Of a stretch of 64,000 bases of DNA, positions 43,731-51,880 are shown one piece after another. Within the stretch, counting starts at the first letter, position 1. Each line of letters begins with the position of its first letter. Under the pieces are notes generated by a model. That model was not told the origin of the DNA. It ran no database searches and was given only the letters and a program-made list of their open reading frames with translations. The stretch is taken from contig CAMAWM010000006.1 in assembly GCA_945861965.1 (NCBI GenBank), positions 16,750 to 80,749 on the forward strand, read 5' to 3'. The DNA is from Chitinophaga pinensis. Lineage in GTDB: Bacteria > Bacteroidota > Bacteroidia > UKL13-3. A program made the position numbers and the translations under genes.

Positions 43731-44951
43731 ATGAGAAATTTTTTTGCGCTACTATTTTTTCTTTTTACAATTTCTTCATGTTCAATTTTCGGAGATAAAA
43801 ACAATTCGACTGTTGACGATGTTTTAAAGCAAGGCGCCATTGATCCAAATCTAATTCAAAATGCAGTGAGTTATGTTCCAGTATTTCCATTTTTTTCGGG
43901 ATTTAACAATCCCCTTGACGTGTTGGTTGGATACGATGAAATGATATATGTAGTGGACGAAAAAGGATTGAATATATTGGACCAAAAAGGAACACTTGCA
44001 CTAATAATTCCCATTCAAGGCGCAACGGATGTAACGCAAGACCGAAGACTTCACACTTACGTTACCGGAAAAGTTCAAAGACAAGGCGGAACAGAAATGC
44101 TGAGTTGTGTGTTTCATTTAATTGGAACCGGACAAGGCAATTATCAATTCGTTGATACTTTGATTCATCCGTTTTGCGATGAGTCGCGAAGCAGCACACA
44201 ATTTCGTGGAAACGATGATGTGGCAGTAGAATTTACTGGATTGGCGTGTTTGTACGATAACACTTTGTATGTGTCACGAACAGGACCACGAAACGAAACA
44301 AATACATTTATTAGGCCCGACAATGCCGTTTTGGTTTTTAATGAAAAAGGCGATAACATTTCGTATGCTGCCGGTTTAAATCCAAACGAATCGAGTTTAA
44401 AATCTGCTGTTGGCATTTCTTCAATTGCTACGCTAGCAGCTCCACCGCAACGCATGCAAGGAATTAGTACAAGCAAAAATTTTACAATTACTTTGGCCAG
44501 TCAAAACACAAATTTAGAGTATCGCGCATTGCATATTTCGGTTTATGACGATCCTGATTTAGGAACTATTTATAACGAAACACCAACGCTTTTAAGTTTT
44601 GATTACAGCAAAGGAAACCGATTTTTTTATGAACCCTTTCGATTTAAAAAACCCGAAGACTGTTTTATCGCACCCGATGCATTGCAATACACATTTGTAG
44701 TAGATAGCGGAACCGATTCGGTTTATGTTTTTACCAATCAAGGCATCGAAGGTGTAAATCCTCCTGCCAATTCAAAATTAAAAAAACAAGTTATTGTTTC
44801 GTTTGGCGGAGTGGGTAGCGATGGTACATCAAGCGGACCTTTTGGACTAAAAGATCCAAGCGGAATTTGCTACAACCGCAAAATGATTTATGTAGCCGAC
44901 AAAGGCAATAACCGAATTTGCAGATATAAATTAAGTACGGATTTGCAGTAA
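43731..44951 (+). CDS. Beta-propeller (NHL-like) lipoprotein
   Basis: A 406-residue lipoprotein (ISSCSIFG, Cys17). Repeats of about 45-60 residues look like propeller blades: NPLDVLVGYDEMIYVVDEKGLNI at about 59-81 and DPSGICYNRKMIYVADKGNNRICRYK at the C-terminus (NHL type). It sits 6 bp after the PorV/PorQ gene, so they may form a surface complex; this is inference. No enzyme motif is seen. Confidence 0.75.
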   Translation: MRNFFALLFFLFTISSCSIFGDKNNSTVDDVLKQGAIDPNLIQNAVSYVPVFPFFSGFNNPLDVLVGYDEMIYVVDEKGLNILDQKGTLALIIPIQGATDVTQDRRLHTYVTGKVQRQGGTEMLSCVFHLIGTGQGNYQFVDTLIHPFCDESRSSTQFRGNDDVAVEFTGLACLYDNTLYVSRTGPRNETNTFIRPDNAVLVFNEKGDNISYAAGLNPNESSLKSAVGISSIATLAAPPQRMQGISTSKNFTITLASQNTNLEYRALHISVYDDPDLGTIYNETPTLLSFDYSKGNRFFYEPFRFKKPEDCFIAPDALQYTFVVDSGTDSVYVFTNQGIEGVNPPANSKLKKQVIVSFGGVGSDGTSSGPFGLKDPSGICYNRKMIYVADKGNNRICRYKLSTDLQ

Positions 44952-45060
44952 AATATCTGATTACTTAAAAAGATATATTTGTGAATATAACCGCTATTTT
45001 ATGGATGTTATAAATAAGTTATAGTTAATTTTAAAATTTAAAAAAATTAAGGGACAATTT

Positions 45061-46089
45061 ATGACACCTAAAGAACAACAAATGGCTGACATATTAACCT
45101 CTGCCATTAAGGGAAATAATTTGATTGAGTTCAAATACGACAACGAATATAGGACTGTCGAACCTTTTTTATTTGGGGAGTTATATAATGTAAAACAATC
45201 ATTTGAACAAGAGGGCAAATATGCATTAAGGGCTTGGCTTGTAAGGGGGTATTCAAGTTTACCTGTCGACATTAGACCAGGTGATCGATGGAGAAAATAT
45301 GAATTTAAAAGAATTATGGACATTACAATCTTAAATGAGACTTATAAAATTGTACGACCATTGTATAACCCCAATGACCAAGAATTTAAGAGAATTAATT
45401 ATCGAATAAATGTGTATATTACTAAACTAGAGGCAAATATAGATGCCTATATTAATGAAATAAATAAAACAAACTATTGCACTTTTGATGCTGATAAAAT
45501 TCAAACAATTATTAAAGAATTAGTGCTTGCAAAAGATTTACCCCTTGAAAAAATGCAAGTCGCTTTTGATAAGTTGAAAAAAGAAACTGATGCCGACATA
45601 CTTAAAATTGGTTCAGAATACGCAGGTGGTATTGTTATTTATTTGGATAAAACAGGCAATCACGGTTTAGTATGTTCTGATGAATATTTTGGAGTAGCTA
45701 TTTGGGGTGGTGATGGATTAATTGGTGCTAATGGTAATGGTATTGCTGATGGATCGGGTATGGCCAATACAAAAAAAATTGTAGAATTAGCAAGTTGGTA
45801 TATTGAAAAAAGTTGGTTCAACACTACCAAAACACCCGCCCCAACCGCAGCACGAATATGTTTAGAATCAAATTACAATAACTATAATGATTGGTACTTA
45901 CCTACCAAAAAAGAGCTGAATTTAATATATCTAAACAAAGATAAGGTTGGCAGTTTTGCAAATTACAACTATTGGAGTTCCACCGAGTACAATAAATTCT
46001 ACGCGTGGATACAGTACTTCAATAATGGCGAACAGAACTACGGCAGCAAGGACAACGAATACAATGTTCGGGCTGTGAGGGCTTTTTAA
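45061..46089 (+). CDS. WYL-like domain fused to DUF1566; C-terminus resembles a DGR variable region
   Basis: A 342-residue protein without a signal peptide. Residues 1-100 look like a WYL ligand-binding domain (NLIEFKYDNEYRTVEPFLFG, YALRAWLVRGYSS, FKRIMDI). A linking helical part (about 100-185) leads to a DUF1566/Lcl domain (about 190-342) with GGIVIYLDKTGNHGLVCSDE, DWYLPTKKELNLIY and a tail YWSSTEYN ... NVRAVRAF. This tail has the layout of C-type-lectin variable proteins diversified by DGRs. In codons 45979-46071, 15 of 21 pyrimidine-ended codons end in C (TAC, TTC, AAC, GGC, GAC), against about 9 of 24 just before it, so the tail looks imported from a template repeat. No reverse transcriptase or template lies in the window. 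Confidence 0.7.
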   Translation: MTPKEQQMADILTSAIKGNNLIEFKYDNEYRTVEPFLFGELYNVKQSFEQEGKYALRAWLVRGYSSLPVDIRPGDRWRKYEFKRIMDITILNETYKIVRPLYNPNDQEFKRINYRINVYITKLEANIDAYINEINKTNYCTFDADKIQTIIKELVLAKDLPLEKMQVAFDKLKKETDADILKIGSEYAGGIVIYLDKTGNHGLVCSDEYFGVAIWGGDGLIGANGNGIADGSGMANTKKIVELASWYIEKSWFNTTKTPAPTAARICLESNYNNYNDWYLPTKKELNLIYLNKDKVGSFANYNYWSSTEYNKFYAWIQYFNNGEQNYGSKDNEYNVRAVRAF

Positions 46090-46116
46090 AATTTATCAAT
46101 TTAACTATTTTAAATA

Positions 46117-46129
46117 ACCGCGTAGCGGT
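46117..46129 (+). repeat. Small hairpin 28 nt downstream of the variable-region-like end
   Basis: ACCGC (46117-46121), loop GTA, GCGGT (46125-46129). In known DGRs a hairpin just downstream of the variable repeat helps homing; here the stem is only 5 bp and the distance larger, so it is weak support. Confidence 0.4.
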
Positions 46130-46264
46130 CGAATTTTTGCAGGTAAAAAGAACTACGATTATTGGCGACAAATTTTTGAACACGGAAAAACATTAGACAA
46201 TGTTCCCGTTTTAGCAAAACCAATAAACTATGTTGAAATGATAAAACCTTTGACCGATGACTAA
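46118..46264 (+). pseudogene. Start-less coding remnant
   Basis: An open frame of 48 codons between a TAA at 46115-46117 and a TAA at 46262-46264. It lacks a usable start until a Met eight codons from the end, yet reads like protein (NYDYWRQIFEHGKTLDNVP, ending IKPLTDD). It is probably the 3' end of a gene lost when this accessory pocket formed. The family is not recognised. Confidence 0.45.
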
Positions 46265-46274
46265 AAGCCGGACG

Positions 46275-46410
46275 CATAACACGGGTTTGCGAAAGCGGGG
46301 TTTCGTGATCCACAGACAGTTTTGTGCTCCGAAACCAGTCTGAACTCAAAGCCTTTTTCCTGAACCTTTTGAGCTTACCTATGTTTAATCGCAAAACCCA
46401 TCTTACGATG
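46275..46410 (+). repeat. Structured imperfect inverted-repeat element, cassette-repeat-like
   Basis: Outer arms: CATAACACGGGTTTGCG (46275-46291) pairs with the complement of CGCAAAACCCATCTTACGATG (46390-46410), with bulges. Inside are two further hairpins: GGTTTCG (46299-46305) with CGAAACC (46330-46336), and CTCAAA (46345-46350) with TTTGAG (46368-46373). A single strand would fold into a branched structure of about 136 nt. Its base content is more GC-rich than the surroundings. It resembles, from memory, repeats that follow accessory genes in environmental Bacteroidota, with attC-like ends (CATAACA ... TGTTATG type). This likeness needs a search. Confidence 0.6.
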
Positions 46411-46432
46411 TGAATAGAGATTATAAATGAAT

Positions 46433-46463
46433 TTTCCTGCCTTGTTTTTTCGTATTAAATTCG
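46433..46463 (+). promoter_or_regulatory. Promoter of suhB
   Basis: TTTC (46433-46436), a 19-nt spacer, TAAATTCG (46456-46463). It ends 6 nt before the ATG at 46470, so the message would be nearly leaderless. Confidence 0.5.
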
Positions 46464-46469
46464 CCCAAA

Positions 46470-47264
46470 ATGAATTTAGAAAACATTTGCCATCAAACCT
46501 GCGCTCTTGCAAAACAAGCAGGTGAATTTATAAGGAAAGAATCAACCCGTTTTAAGCAAACCGATGTTGAAATAAAAAGTTTCAATCAATTGGTTTCGTA
46601 TGTAGATAAAACTGCTGAAGAAATACTGGTACAAGGATTGAAAACAATTTTTCCGGAAGCCGGGTTTATTACCGAAGAAAAAACAATTGCAACAGAAGAA
46701 AAAGAATGGATGTGGGTAGTTGATCCGCTTGATGGCACAACTAATTTTGTACATCAAATTCCGGTTTACAGTGTCAGTATTGGATTGTTGCAAAATAAAA
46801 AACCCATGCTTGGTGTGGTGTATGAAATAAATAGAGATGAACTATTTTATGCAAGCAAAGAGAGTAAAGCATTTTTGAATGGCGTAGAAATTAATGTAAA
46901 ACAAAACCATGATTTAAGTAAATCCTTGCTTGCTACCGGATTTCCGTATTACGATTTTGAAGTGATGCCAAAATATATACATGCATTGCAAAGACTGATG
47001 CGCGAATCGCAAGGCATGCGCAGATTAGGAAGCGCAGCAGTAGATTTGGCGTATGTTGCATGTGGCCGTTTTGATGCATTTTTCGAATATGGATTAAGTC
47101 CTTGGGATGTTGCAGGTGGCGCTTTGATTGTTGAAAGAGCAGGGGGTAAATTATCTTCTTTTTATGGCGATGATAATTTTATTTTTGGCAAAACTATTAT
47201 TGCTTCATCCGCTAATTTGTACACTGATTTTTTCAACGTAATTGATGAGAGTTTTAATAAATAA
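46470..47264 (+). CDS. suhB: Inositol-1-monophosphatase family protein
   Basis: A 264-residue Mg-dependent phosphatase. Metal motifs: Glu70 (ITEEK), Asp85-Pro-Leu-Asp88-Gly-Thr-Thr (VVDPLDGTTNF) and WDVAGGALIVERAGG at about 212-226 with the third Asp. Family members hydrolyse inositol-1-phosphate or related sugar phosphates, and SuhB in other bacteria also affects rRNA maturation. The gene ends right before the Rieske gene ATG (no gap), so both are coupled. Confidence 0.93.
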   Translation: MNLENICHQTCALAKQAGEFIRKESTRFKQTDVEIKSFNQLVSYVDKTAEEILVQGLKTIFPEAGFITEEKTIATEEKEWMWVVDPLDGTTNFVHQIPVYSVSIGLLQNKKPMLGVVYEINRDELFYASKESKAFLNGVEINVKQNHDLSKSLLATGFPYYDFEVMPKYIHALQRLMRESQGMRRLGSAAVDLAYVACGRFDAFFEYGLSPWDVAGGALIVERAGGKLSSFYGDDNFIFGKTIIASSANLYTDFFNVIDESFNK

Positions 47265-47618
47265 ATGTCTTTGAAATTTTATAAAATTTACGATTTTGTT
47301 TTGGATGGCAGCGAACCACAAAACGCAAATACTGTTCGTACTGTTGAAGTAGAAGGAAAAAGAATTTGTTTGGCCCGAATTGAAACTAATTATTTTGCAT
47401 TAGACGATAAATGTCCGCATGCTGGAGGAAAATTAGGAGAAGGCAAATGCGATGAAAATGGATTTGTAATTTGCCCAATACATCGTTACCGATACGACAT
47501 TAGAACTGGAAAAGGTTTAGCACAGCAAGGTGATTTTGTCGAAACCTATCCTGTTGAAAAAAGAGAAGATGGAGTGTATGTCGGTTTAAAGATAAAGTGG
47601 TGGAAGAATATTTTTTAA
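47265..47618 (+). CDS. Rieske [2Fe-2S] domain protein
   Basis: A 117-residue soluble Rieske ferredoxin-like protein. Cluster ligands: Cys50 and His52 (CPHAGG) and Cys70 and His73 (CPIHRYRYD). No membrane anchor and no partner oxygenase domain are seen. It may be the electron carrier of an oxygenase elsewhere or a NirD-like protein. The stop is 6 bp from the converging 47625 gene. Confidence 0.9.
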   Translation: MSLKFYKIYDFVLDGSEPQNANTVRTVEVEGKRICLARIETNYFALDDKCPHAGGKLGEGKCDENGFVICPIHRYRYDIRTGKGLAQQGDFVETYPVEKREDGVYVGLKIKWWKNIF

Positions 47619-47624
47619 TAGCGA

Positions 47625-47900
47625 TTAAGCTTTGCTGTTGTGTGCCGTTAAACCATCTTTTGTAGCCATGTATCTGTAAGCTTTCATGTCATCGCTGTCG
47701 TAAATAAAACTGCGAATATATTCTTGTTTTTCTTCGTCCCATTTCATTGCGCTTATATATTTTTTGTCTATCAAATGTTTTAAACAATCTGCAACAACTT
47801 TTGGTGGTGCTTCTACTTCTTCCAATATTTTGTCAAATGGTTCAACAAAGTAAACTGCATTTAAAATATCGTAATCTATATCGGATAATTCGTATGTCAT
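47625..47900 (-). CDS. Small protein with winged-helix-like pattern
   Basis: A 91-residue protein (from the ATG at 47900). The pattern DYDILNAVYFVEPFDKILEE ... DCLKHLIDKKYIS ... YEEKQ-type turn resembles a winged-helix domain: helix-turn-helix followed by a beta wing. It overlaps the upstream glycosyltransferase stop by 4 bp (ATGA), so the shorter start is preferred over 47927. The role is unknown; a helper or regulator for the linked envelope genes is possible. Confidence 0.6.
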   Translation of the reverse strand: MTYELSDIDYDILNAVYFVEPFDKILEEVEAPPKVVADCLKHLIDKKYISAMKWDEEKQEYIRSFIYDSDDMKAYRYMATKDGLTAHNSKA

Positions 47901-49039
47901 GTGTTTTTTATATTTCTTCCTTTCCAAGTATAATTGCCAAAAGTACCTGCAATACCAATGTATATTACGTAAAAAATATGCATCAATTCGGTTATCGGCA
48001 AAAGTACCATTAAATGAAATTGTTTTAAATGTTTTGTTACTTGAGACAGAAAAATAAATTCAGCAATAAATTTTAATCCCAATTGAAAAGCAAGGAGTGA
48101 GAGAAAACGAATGTCATAGAACCCTACAAAAAAGTTTACTAAAATGCTACAATTAAATAGATATGCCATTGTCAGAATTAATGTAATGTATCTGTTTTCA
48201 TATTTGGTGGCCTTACTTACCCAACGCTTTCGCTGCTCAGCTAATTCATGCATAGTTGTGTTTGCGCTTGTGCTAACCATCGCATCATAATTCAATAAAA
48301 ATTTTACTTGATTGGGATACAGTTTAAAAATTTTATGTAACAAAAATTCATCATCGCCACTTGCAATGTGCAAATTATCGGTGTATCCATCTATTTCGTC
48401 AAAAGCCAATTTTTCAAAAATTAAATTTGCTGCGCTACACATATTTGGATTTTTCAATTCAATGGATGCAGCACCAATTCCAACCAAACCAGCAAATTCA
48501 AGTGCTTGCATTTTTTCGAAAATATTTTTTGCTTTAAATCTAACAGGTGCATAAATCATCTTGCAATTTGTTTGATTGATAAAATTATTTATTGCGCCAA
48601 GCCATTTGTTTTTCCGTGTGCAATCGGCATCTGTTAGCACTATAAATTCATTTTTTGCTTTTGAAATCGCTAAAGTAATTGATGATTTTTTTTGATTAAG
48701 TGCCGAAAATATTTGTTGAATATTGAATGTATAATTTTTGACGCAAAACGCTTTGACTACTTCTGAAGTGTTATCTGTTGAGCCATCATCGACTATAATT
48801 ATTTCAAAATTTTCTTTCGGATAATTTTGTTCAATTATACTTTGCAAGCATTGCAAAATATTTTTTTCTTCGTTCCGAACAGCAATTACAATTGAATAAG
48901 AAAATTGATTATTTGCAGACAGATGATTGTATTTTTTAGATTGAAAAACAAGTTTCAACCAACCAAGAAAAAAATAACTGATTAATAAAAAATAAAATAC
49001 AGCTAGTGCAATTGATGATATGTAAATAAAATAAATCAA
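47897..49039 (-). CDS. Membrane glycosyltransferase family 2
   Basis: A 380-residue processive-type GT2: one N-terminal membrane helix (about 5-30), then GT-A motifs IVIAVRNEEKNILQCLQS, EIIIVDDGSTDNT, VLTDADCTRKN (DxD) and QRKRWVSKA (Q/RxxRW), followed by three C-terminal membrane helices. It is followed by the winged-helix-like gene and preceded by a flippase-like gene, each overlapping by 4 bp. The trio looks like a unit that makes and moves a glycolipid, which is inference. Confidence 0.9.
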   Translation of the reverse strand: MIYFIYISSIALAVFYFLLISYFFLGWLKLVFQSKKYNHLSANNQFSYSIVIAVRNEEKNILQCLQSIIEQNYPKENFEIIIVDDGSTDNTSEVVKAFCVKNYTFNIQQIFSALNQKKSSITLAISKAKNEFIVLTDADCTRKNKWLGAINNFINQTNCKMIYAPVRFKAKNIFEKMQALEFAGLVGIGAASIELKNPNMCSAANLIFEKLAFDEIDGYTDNLHIASGDDEFLLHKIFKLYPNQVKFLLNYDAMVSTSANTTMHELAEQRKRWVSKATKYENRYITLILTMAYLFNCSILVNFFVGFYDIRFLSLLAFQLGLKFIAEFIFLSQVTKHLKQFHLMVLLPITELMHIFYVIYIGIAGTFGNYTWKGRNIKNT

Positions 49040-50007
49040 CTGCGCCTGTATTTTAATTGAACAATAAAAAATAATCCCAATAAGGCAGGCAGCATAATAT
49101 TAATTACCCAAAGCGAATAAGCTGCTAATAAAATTCCATCTTGGTTTGCAGAAAACTCTCCAAAAAAAAGCAATGCTGTTGCTCCTCGCAAACCTAAATC
49201 AAGCAATAAAAATGAAGGAACAACCGATTGAACACAAAAACTAGCAGCAACACAAAGCATTGCATTTTCAAACGAAATGTTGACACCAAAAGTTAAAAGC
49301 AAAAAATAATATTGAAATAAAAAAACTACGTATCGTACGAATGAAATTAAAAGCACTTTTGCCAATTCCGATTTTGAAAAATCTTTAAAAATATCAAAAT
49401 ATTTTTCGAGTTTACTGAACCATTTTCTTTTGATTAAAAAGTTGTGAAGTGATTTTAAATTTAGAAATCCAAGTATTAACAAACATTGAAAAACAAAACA
49501 AATAATTGCAAGCATTGGTTGATTATTTACATTATAAAAATCCTTGTGAGCCAATAAAATAATCAGCGCATACATTCCAAAAATAGTAGTCATTAAAACC
49601 TGCGCGGTATGTCCAATCGCAGTTAAAAAAGAACCTTTAATTTTATTTAACTTTTGAAGATGAATGACTCTTCCTGCAAAATCTCCAATTTGATTTGGAG
49701 TAATAATTCCAAGTACAATACCAGAAAGAACCGCTTTCAATGCAAATTTAAAATTGATGTTTTCGTATTTGTTTACCAGCAATTTCCATTTTGTAATTTC
49801 TAAATACCAGTTTAAAAACATCAACACAAATGCCGCAGCAAGAAATATAAAATTAGAAGAATTAAAAGTTACAGCCGTTTGATTTAGTCTATCATCAATT
49901 CTGTAAGTGTAAATTAATTTATAGAAAACAAAACCTGTAACAGTTGCTACCAACAGGAATTTCATAGCTCTGATAAAATTCGGATTGTCGCTTATAAATT
50001 TTTTCAA
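49036..50007 (-). CDS. Flippase-like membrane protein (LPG synthase TM / UPF0104 family), second copy
   Basis: A 323-residue protein with about eight membrane segments. It carries ITPNQIGDFAGRVIHL at about 109-124 (family P-x-x-x-G-x-x-x-R motif) and QSVVPSFLLLDLGLRGA at about 260-276. Start is TTG at 50005-50007 directly opposite the ruvC region; an ATG 15 codons later (MKFLLVATV) is possible. It overlaps the GT2 gene by 4 bp. Its relative at 17499 is with panD and rfaE2. Confidence 0.8.
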   Translation of the reverse strand: MKKFISDNPNFIRAMKFLLVATVTGFVFYKLIYTYRIDDRLNQTAVTFNSSNFIFLAAAFVLMFLNWYLEITKWKLLVNKYENINFKFALKAVLSGIVLGIITPNQIGDFAGRVIHLQKLNKIKGSFLTAIGHTAQVLMTTIFGMYALIILLAHKDFYNVNNQPMLAIICFVFQCLLILGFLNLKSLHNFLIKRKWFSKLEKYFDIFKDFSKSELAKVLLISFVRYVVFLFQYYFLLLTFGVNISFENAMLCVAASFCVQSVVPSFLLLDLGLRGATALLFFGEFSANQDGILLAAYSLWVINIMLPALLGLFFIVQLKYRRS

Positions 50008-50669
50008 TGGTTTGTTTATGTTTGTTACAAATAAAGTTAAAACTTTTTAGTAGCTTGTTATCAAAAGAAAAAATACAACCAGAACGAATAATTTTGGGCA
50101 TTGATCCGGGTACAATTGTAATGGGATACGGTGTAATAATTGCACAAGGCAAACAAGCGAAACTGATATCTCTTGGCGTTTTGAAACTGGATAAGTATGC
50201 CGATTACACACTGAAACTTAAGAAAATATTTGAGCGAACTTTAGGGCTAATTGATGAATACAAGCCTGATGAATTGGCCATTGAAGCACCTTTTTTTGGA
50301 AAAAATGTCCAATCGATGCTTAAACTTGGAAGAGCTCAAGGTGTTGCAATTGCTGCTGCCATGAGCAGGGAACTTGCGGTAACCGAATACTCGCCCAAGA
50401 AAATAAAAAAATCAATTACCGGAAATGGAAATGCAACAAAAGAGCAAGTTGCTTTGATGCTTCAACGGCTTTTAAATTTTAAAGAAGAGCATACGTATTT
50501 TGATGCAACGGATGGATTGGCTGCGGCTTATTGCCATTTTATGCAAAACGATTTGAGTTTGCAAAATAGTGCCACTACTACAAGCAATGTAAAAATTCCA
50601 AAATCAAAACGAAAAACCAGTTGGGAATCATTTGTTGGAGCAAATCCTAAACGAATTATTAAAAAGTAA
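50007..50669 (+). CDS. ruvC: Holliday junction resolvase RuvC
   Basis: An up-to-220-residue RuvC nuclease that cuts four-way junctions in recombination repair. Catalytic acids: Asp in ILGIDPGTIVMGYG, Glu in ELAIEAPFFGKN (about 92-103), and Asp in FDATDGLAAAYCH. The ATG at 50007 would add about 25 odd residues; a TTG at 50055 (LLSKEKIQPERIILG) is more like the family's start. A charged C-terminal tail (KSKRKTSWESFVG) extends the usual length. Confidence 0.94.
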   Translation: MVCLCLLQIKLKLFSSLLSKEKIQPERIILGIDPGTIVMGYGVIIAQGKQAKLISLGVLKLDKYADYTLKLKKIFERTLGLIDEYKPDELAIEAPFFGKNVQSMLKLGRAQGVAIAAAMSRELAVTEYSPKKIKKSITGNGNATKEQVALMLQRLLNFKEEHTYFDATDGLAAAYCHFMQNDLSLQNSATTTSNVKIPKSKRKTSWESFVGANPKRIIKK

Positions 50670-50671
50670 AA

Positions 50672-51715
50672 TCAATCGCCCCACTCTGCAATAAAAATAT
50701 TTGTATCGCGTGTGCCTCCATTATTTCTATTGCTTGAAAAAAGCAACTTTTTTCCGTCAGGAGAAAACATAGGAAATGCATTGAAATTGCTTTCGTTACT
50801 TATTTTTTCTATCCCAGTTCCATCTGTATTAATCATATAAAGTTGAAAATCGTATCCTCGTTGACTATGATAATTGCTTGAAAAAATTATTTTTTTGCCA
50901 TCGTGATGAAAAAACGGACACCAGTTGGCTTTACCCAAAAATGTAATTTGTTTTAAATTGCTTCCATCTACGTTGCAAGTGTAAATTTCCATATTGGTTG
51001 GTGCTACTAAATCCTGAGCCAACAATTCTTTATATTCATTTATTTCAAGCTCAGTTTGTGGTCTTGATGAGCGAAAAACCAGTTGCTTTCCATTGGGCGA
51101 AAAAAATGCGCCACCATCGTAACCCAAACCAAAAGTTATTTGTTTTACATCACTTCCATCTATATTCATAGTGTACAAATCCAAATCTCCGTTTCGTGTT
51201 GATGTAAAAACAATTTTGTCACCCAAAGGCGAAACAGTTGCTTCTGCATCGTAGCCAGCTTGATTTGTTAATTGTTTGATACTATTTCCACTTTCATCCG
51301 AAACAAAAATATCAAAGCTTGAAAAAATTCCCCAAACATATTTGTCTTTTACAACTGGACTTTCTGGACACATATTGCTACTTAAATGAGTAGATGCATA
51401 CAATATATTTTTTGAATCGGGCATATAAAAACTGCACGTAGTTCTTCCTATTCCCGTGTTTATCATTTTTGCTTTATCTGTCGAGTCTTTCAATGGATTC
51501 GAAAGGTTCATCATAAAAATCTGATCGCAACTCAAACCCCATTTTTTGTTATTGCTTTGAAAACAAAATTTTTCTCCATCAGGGCTGAAATAGGCTTCAG
51601 CATTATCTCCACCAAAAGTAAGTTGTGTAATTTTTTTGAAATGTTTTTCGGTTTGTGCTGACAATTGAAACGAAATAAATAAAGCAAAAACGAAGTGGAG
51701 TTTATTGAAATTCAT
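50672..51715 (-). CDS. TolB-like PD40 beta-propeller, exported
   Basis: A 347-residue protein from the ATG at 51715 (MNFNKLHFVFALFISFQLSAQ, a signal peptide). It has six or seven WD40-like PD40 repeats with F-S-P-D/N-G-K motifs (YFSPDGEKFCFQSN, FFSPNGKQLVFRSS, MFSPDGKKLLFSSNRN). Such proteins bind ligands or act as the periplasmic part of a complex; a TolB role is not shown since no Tol genes are nearby. It has a TATATTTG box 28 nt upstream. The longer frame from 51763 is rejected because it precedes the signal peptide. Confidence 0.82.
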   Translation of the reverse strand: MNFNKLHFVFALFISFQLSAQTEKHFKKITQLTFGGDNAEAYFSPDGEKFCFQSNNKKWGLSCDQIFMMNLSNPLKDSTDKAKMINTGIGRTTCSFYMPDSKNILYASTHLSSNMCPESPVVKDKYVWGIFSSFDIFVSDESGNSIKQLTNQAGYDAEATVSPLGDKIVFTSTRNGDLDLYTMNIDGSDVKQITFGLGYDGGAFFSPNGKQLVFRSSRPQTELEINEYKELLAQDLVAPTNMEIYTCNVDGSNLKQITFLGKANWCPFFHHDGKKIIFSSNYHSQRGYDFQLYMINTDGTGIEKISNESNFNAFPMFSPDGKKLLFSSNRNNGGTRDTNIFIAEWGD

Positions 51716-51743
51716 ATATAAAACAGTTGAAATTTTACCGCGG

Positions 51744-51751
51744 CAAATATA
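51744..51751 (-). promoter_or_regulatory. -7 box (TATATTTG) for the PD40 gene
   Basis: Exact TAnnTTTG on the minus strand, 28 nt before the ATG at 51715. Confidence 0.45.
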
Positions 51752-51867
51752 AGTTAGCAGCAATCTTTTATTAACATGACTTTAGTTTTTACAATAAAAT
51801 TACAAATCGAATTTAAGTGCCTTTGAAAATATTTTTTTTTTGAAACAAAACGAGTGTGTAATTTATT

Positions 51868-51875
51868 TATTTTCG
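51868..51875 (+). promoter_or_regulatory. -7 box (TATTTTCG) for recR
   Basis: One mismatch from TAnnTTTG, 5 nt before the recR ATG at 51881. The nearest TTTG is 25 nt upstream, longer than ideal. Confidence 0.35.
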
Positions 51876-51880
51876 CAGCA

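Noticed and set aside
44994..45323. 109-codon minus-strand frame
   Set aside because: Shadow of the WYL-like domain coding region; no domain or start context.
45061..46469. A complete diversity-generating retroelement
   Set aside because: No reverse transcriptase, template repeat or accessory (Avd) gene is in the window; only the target-like tail is present.
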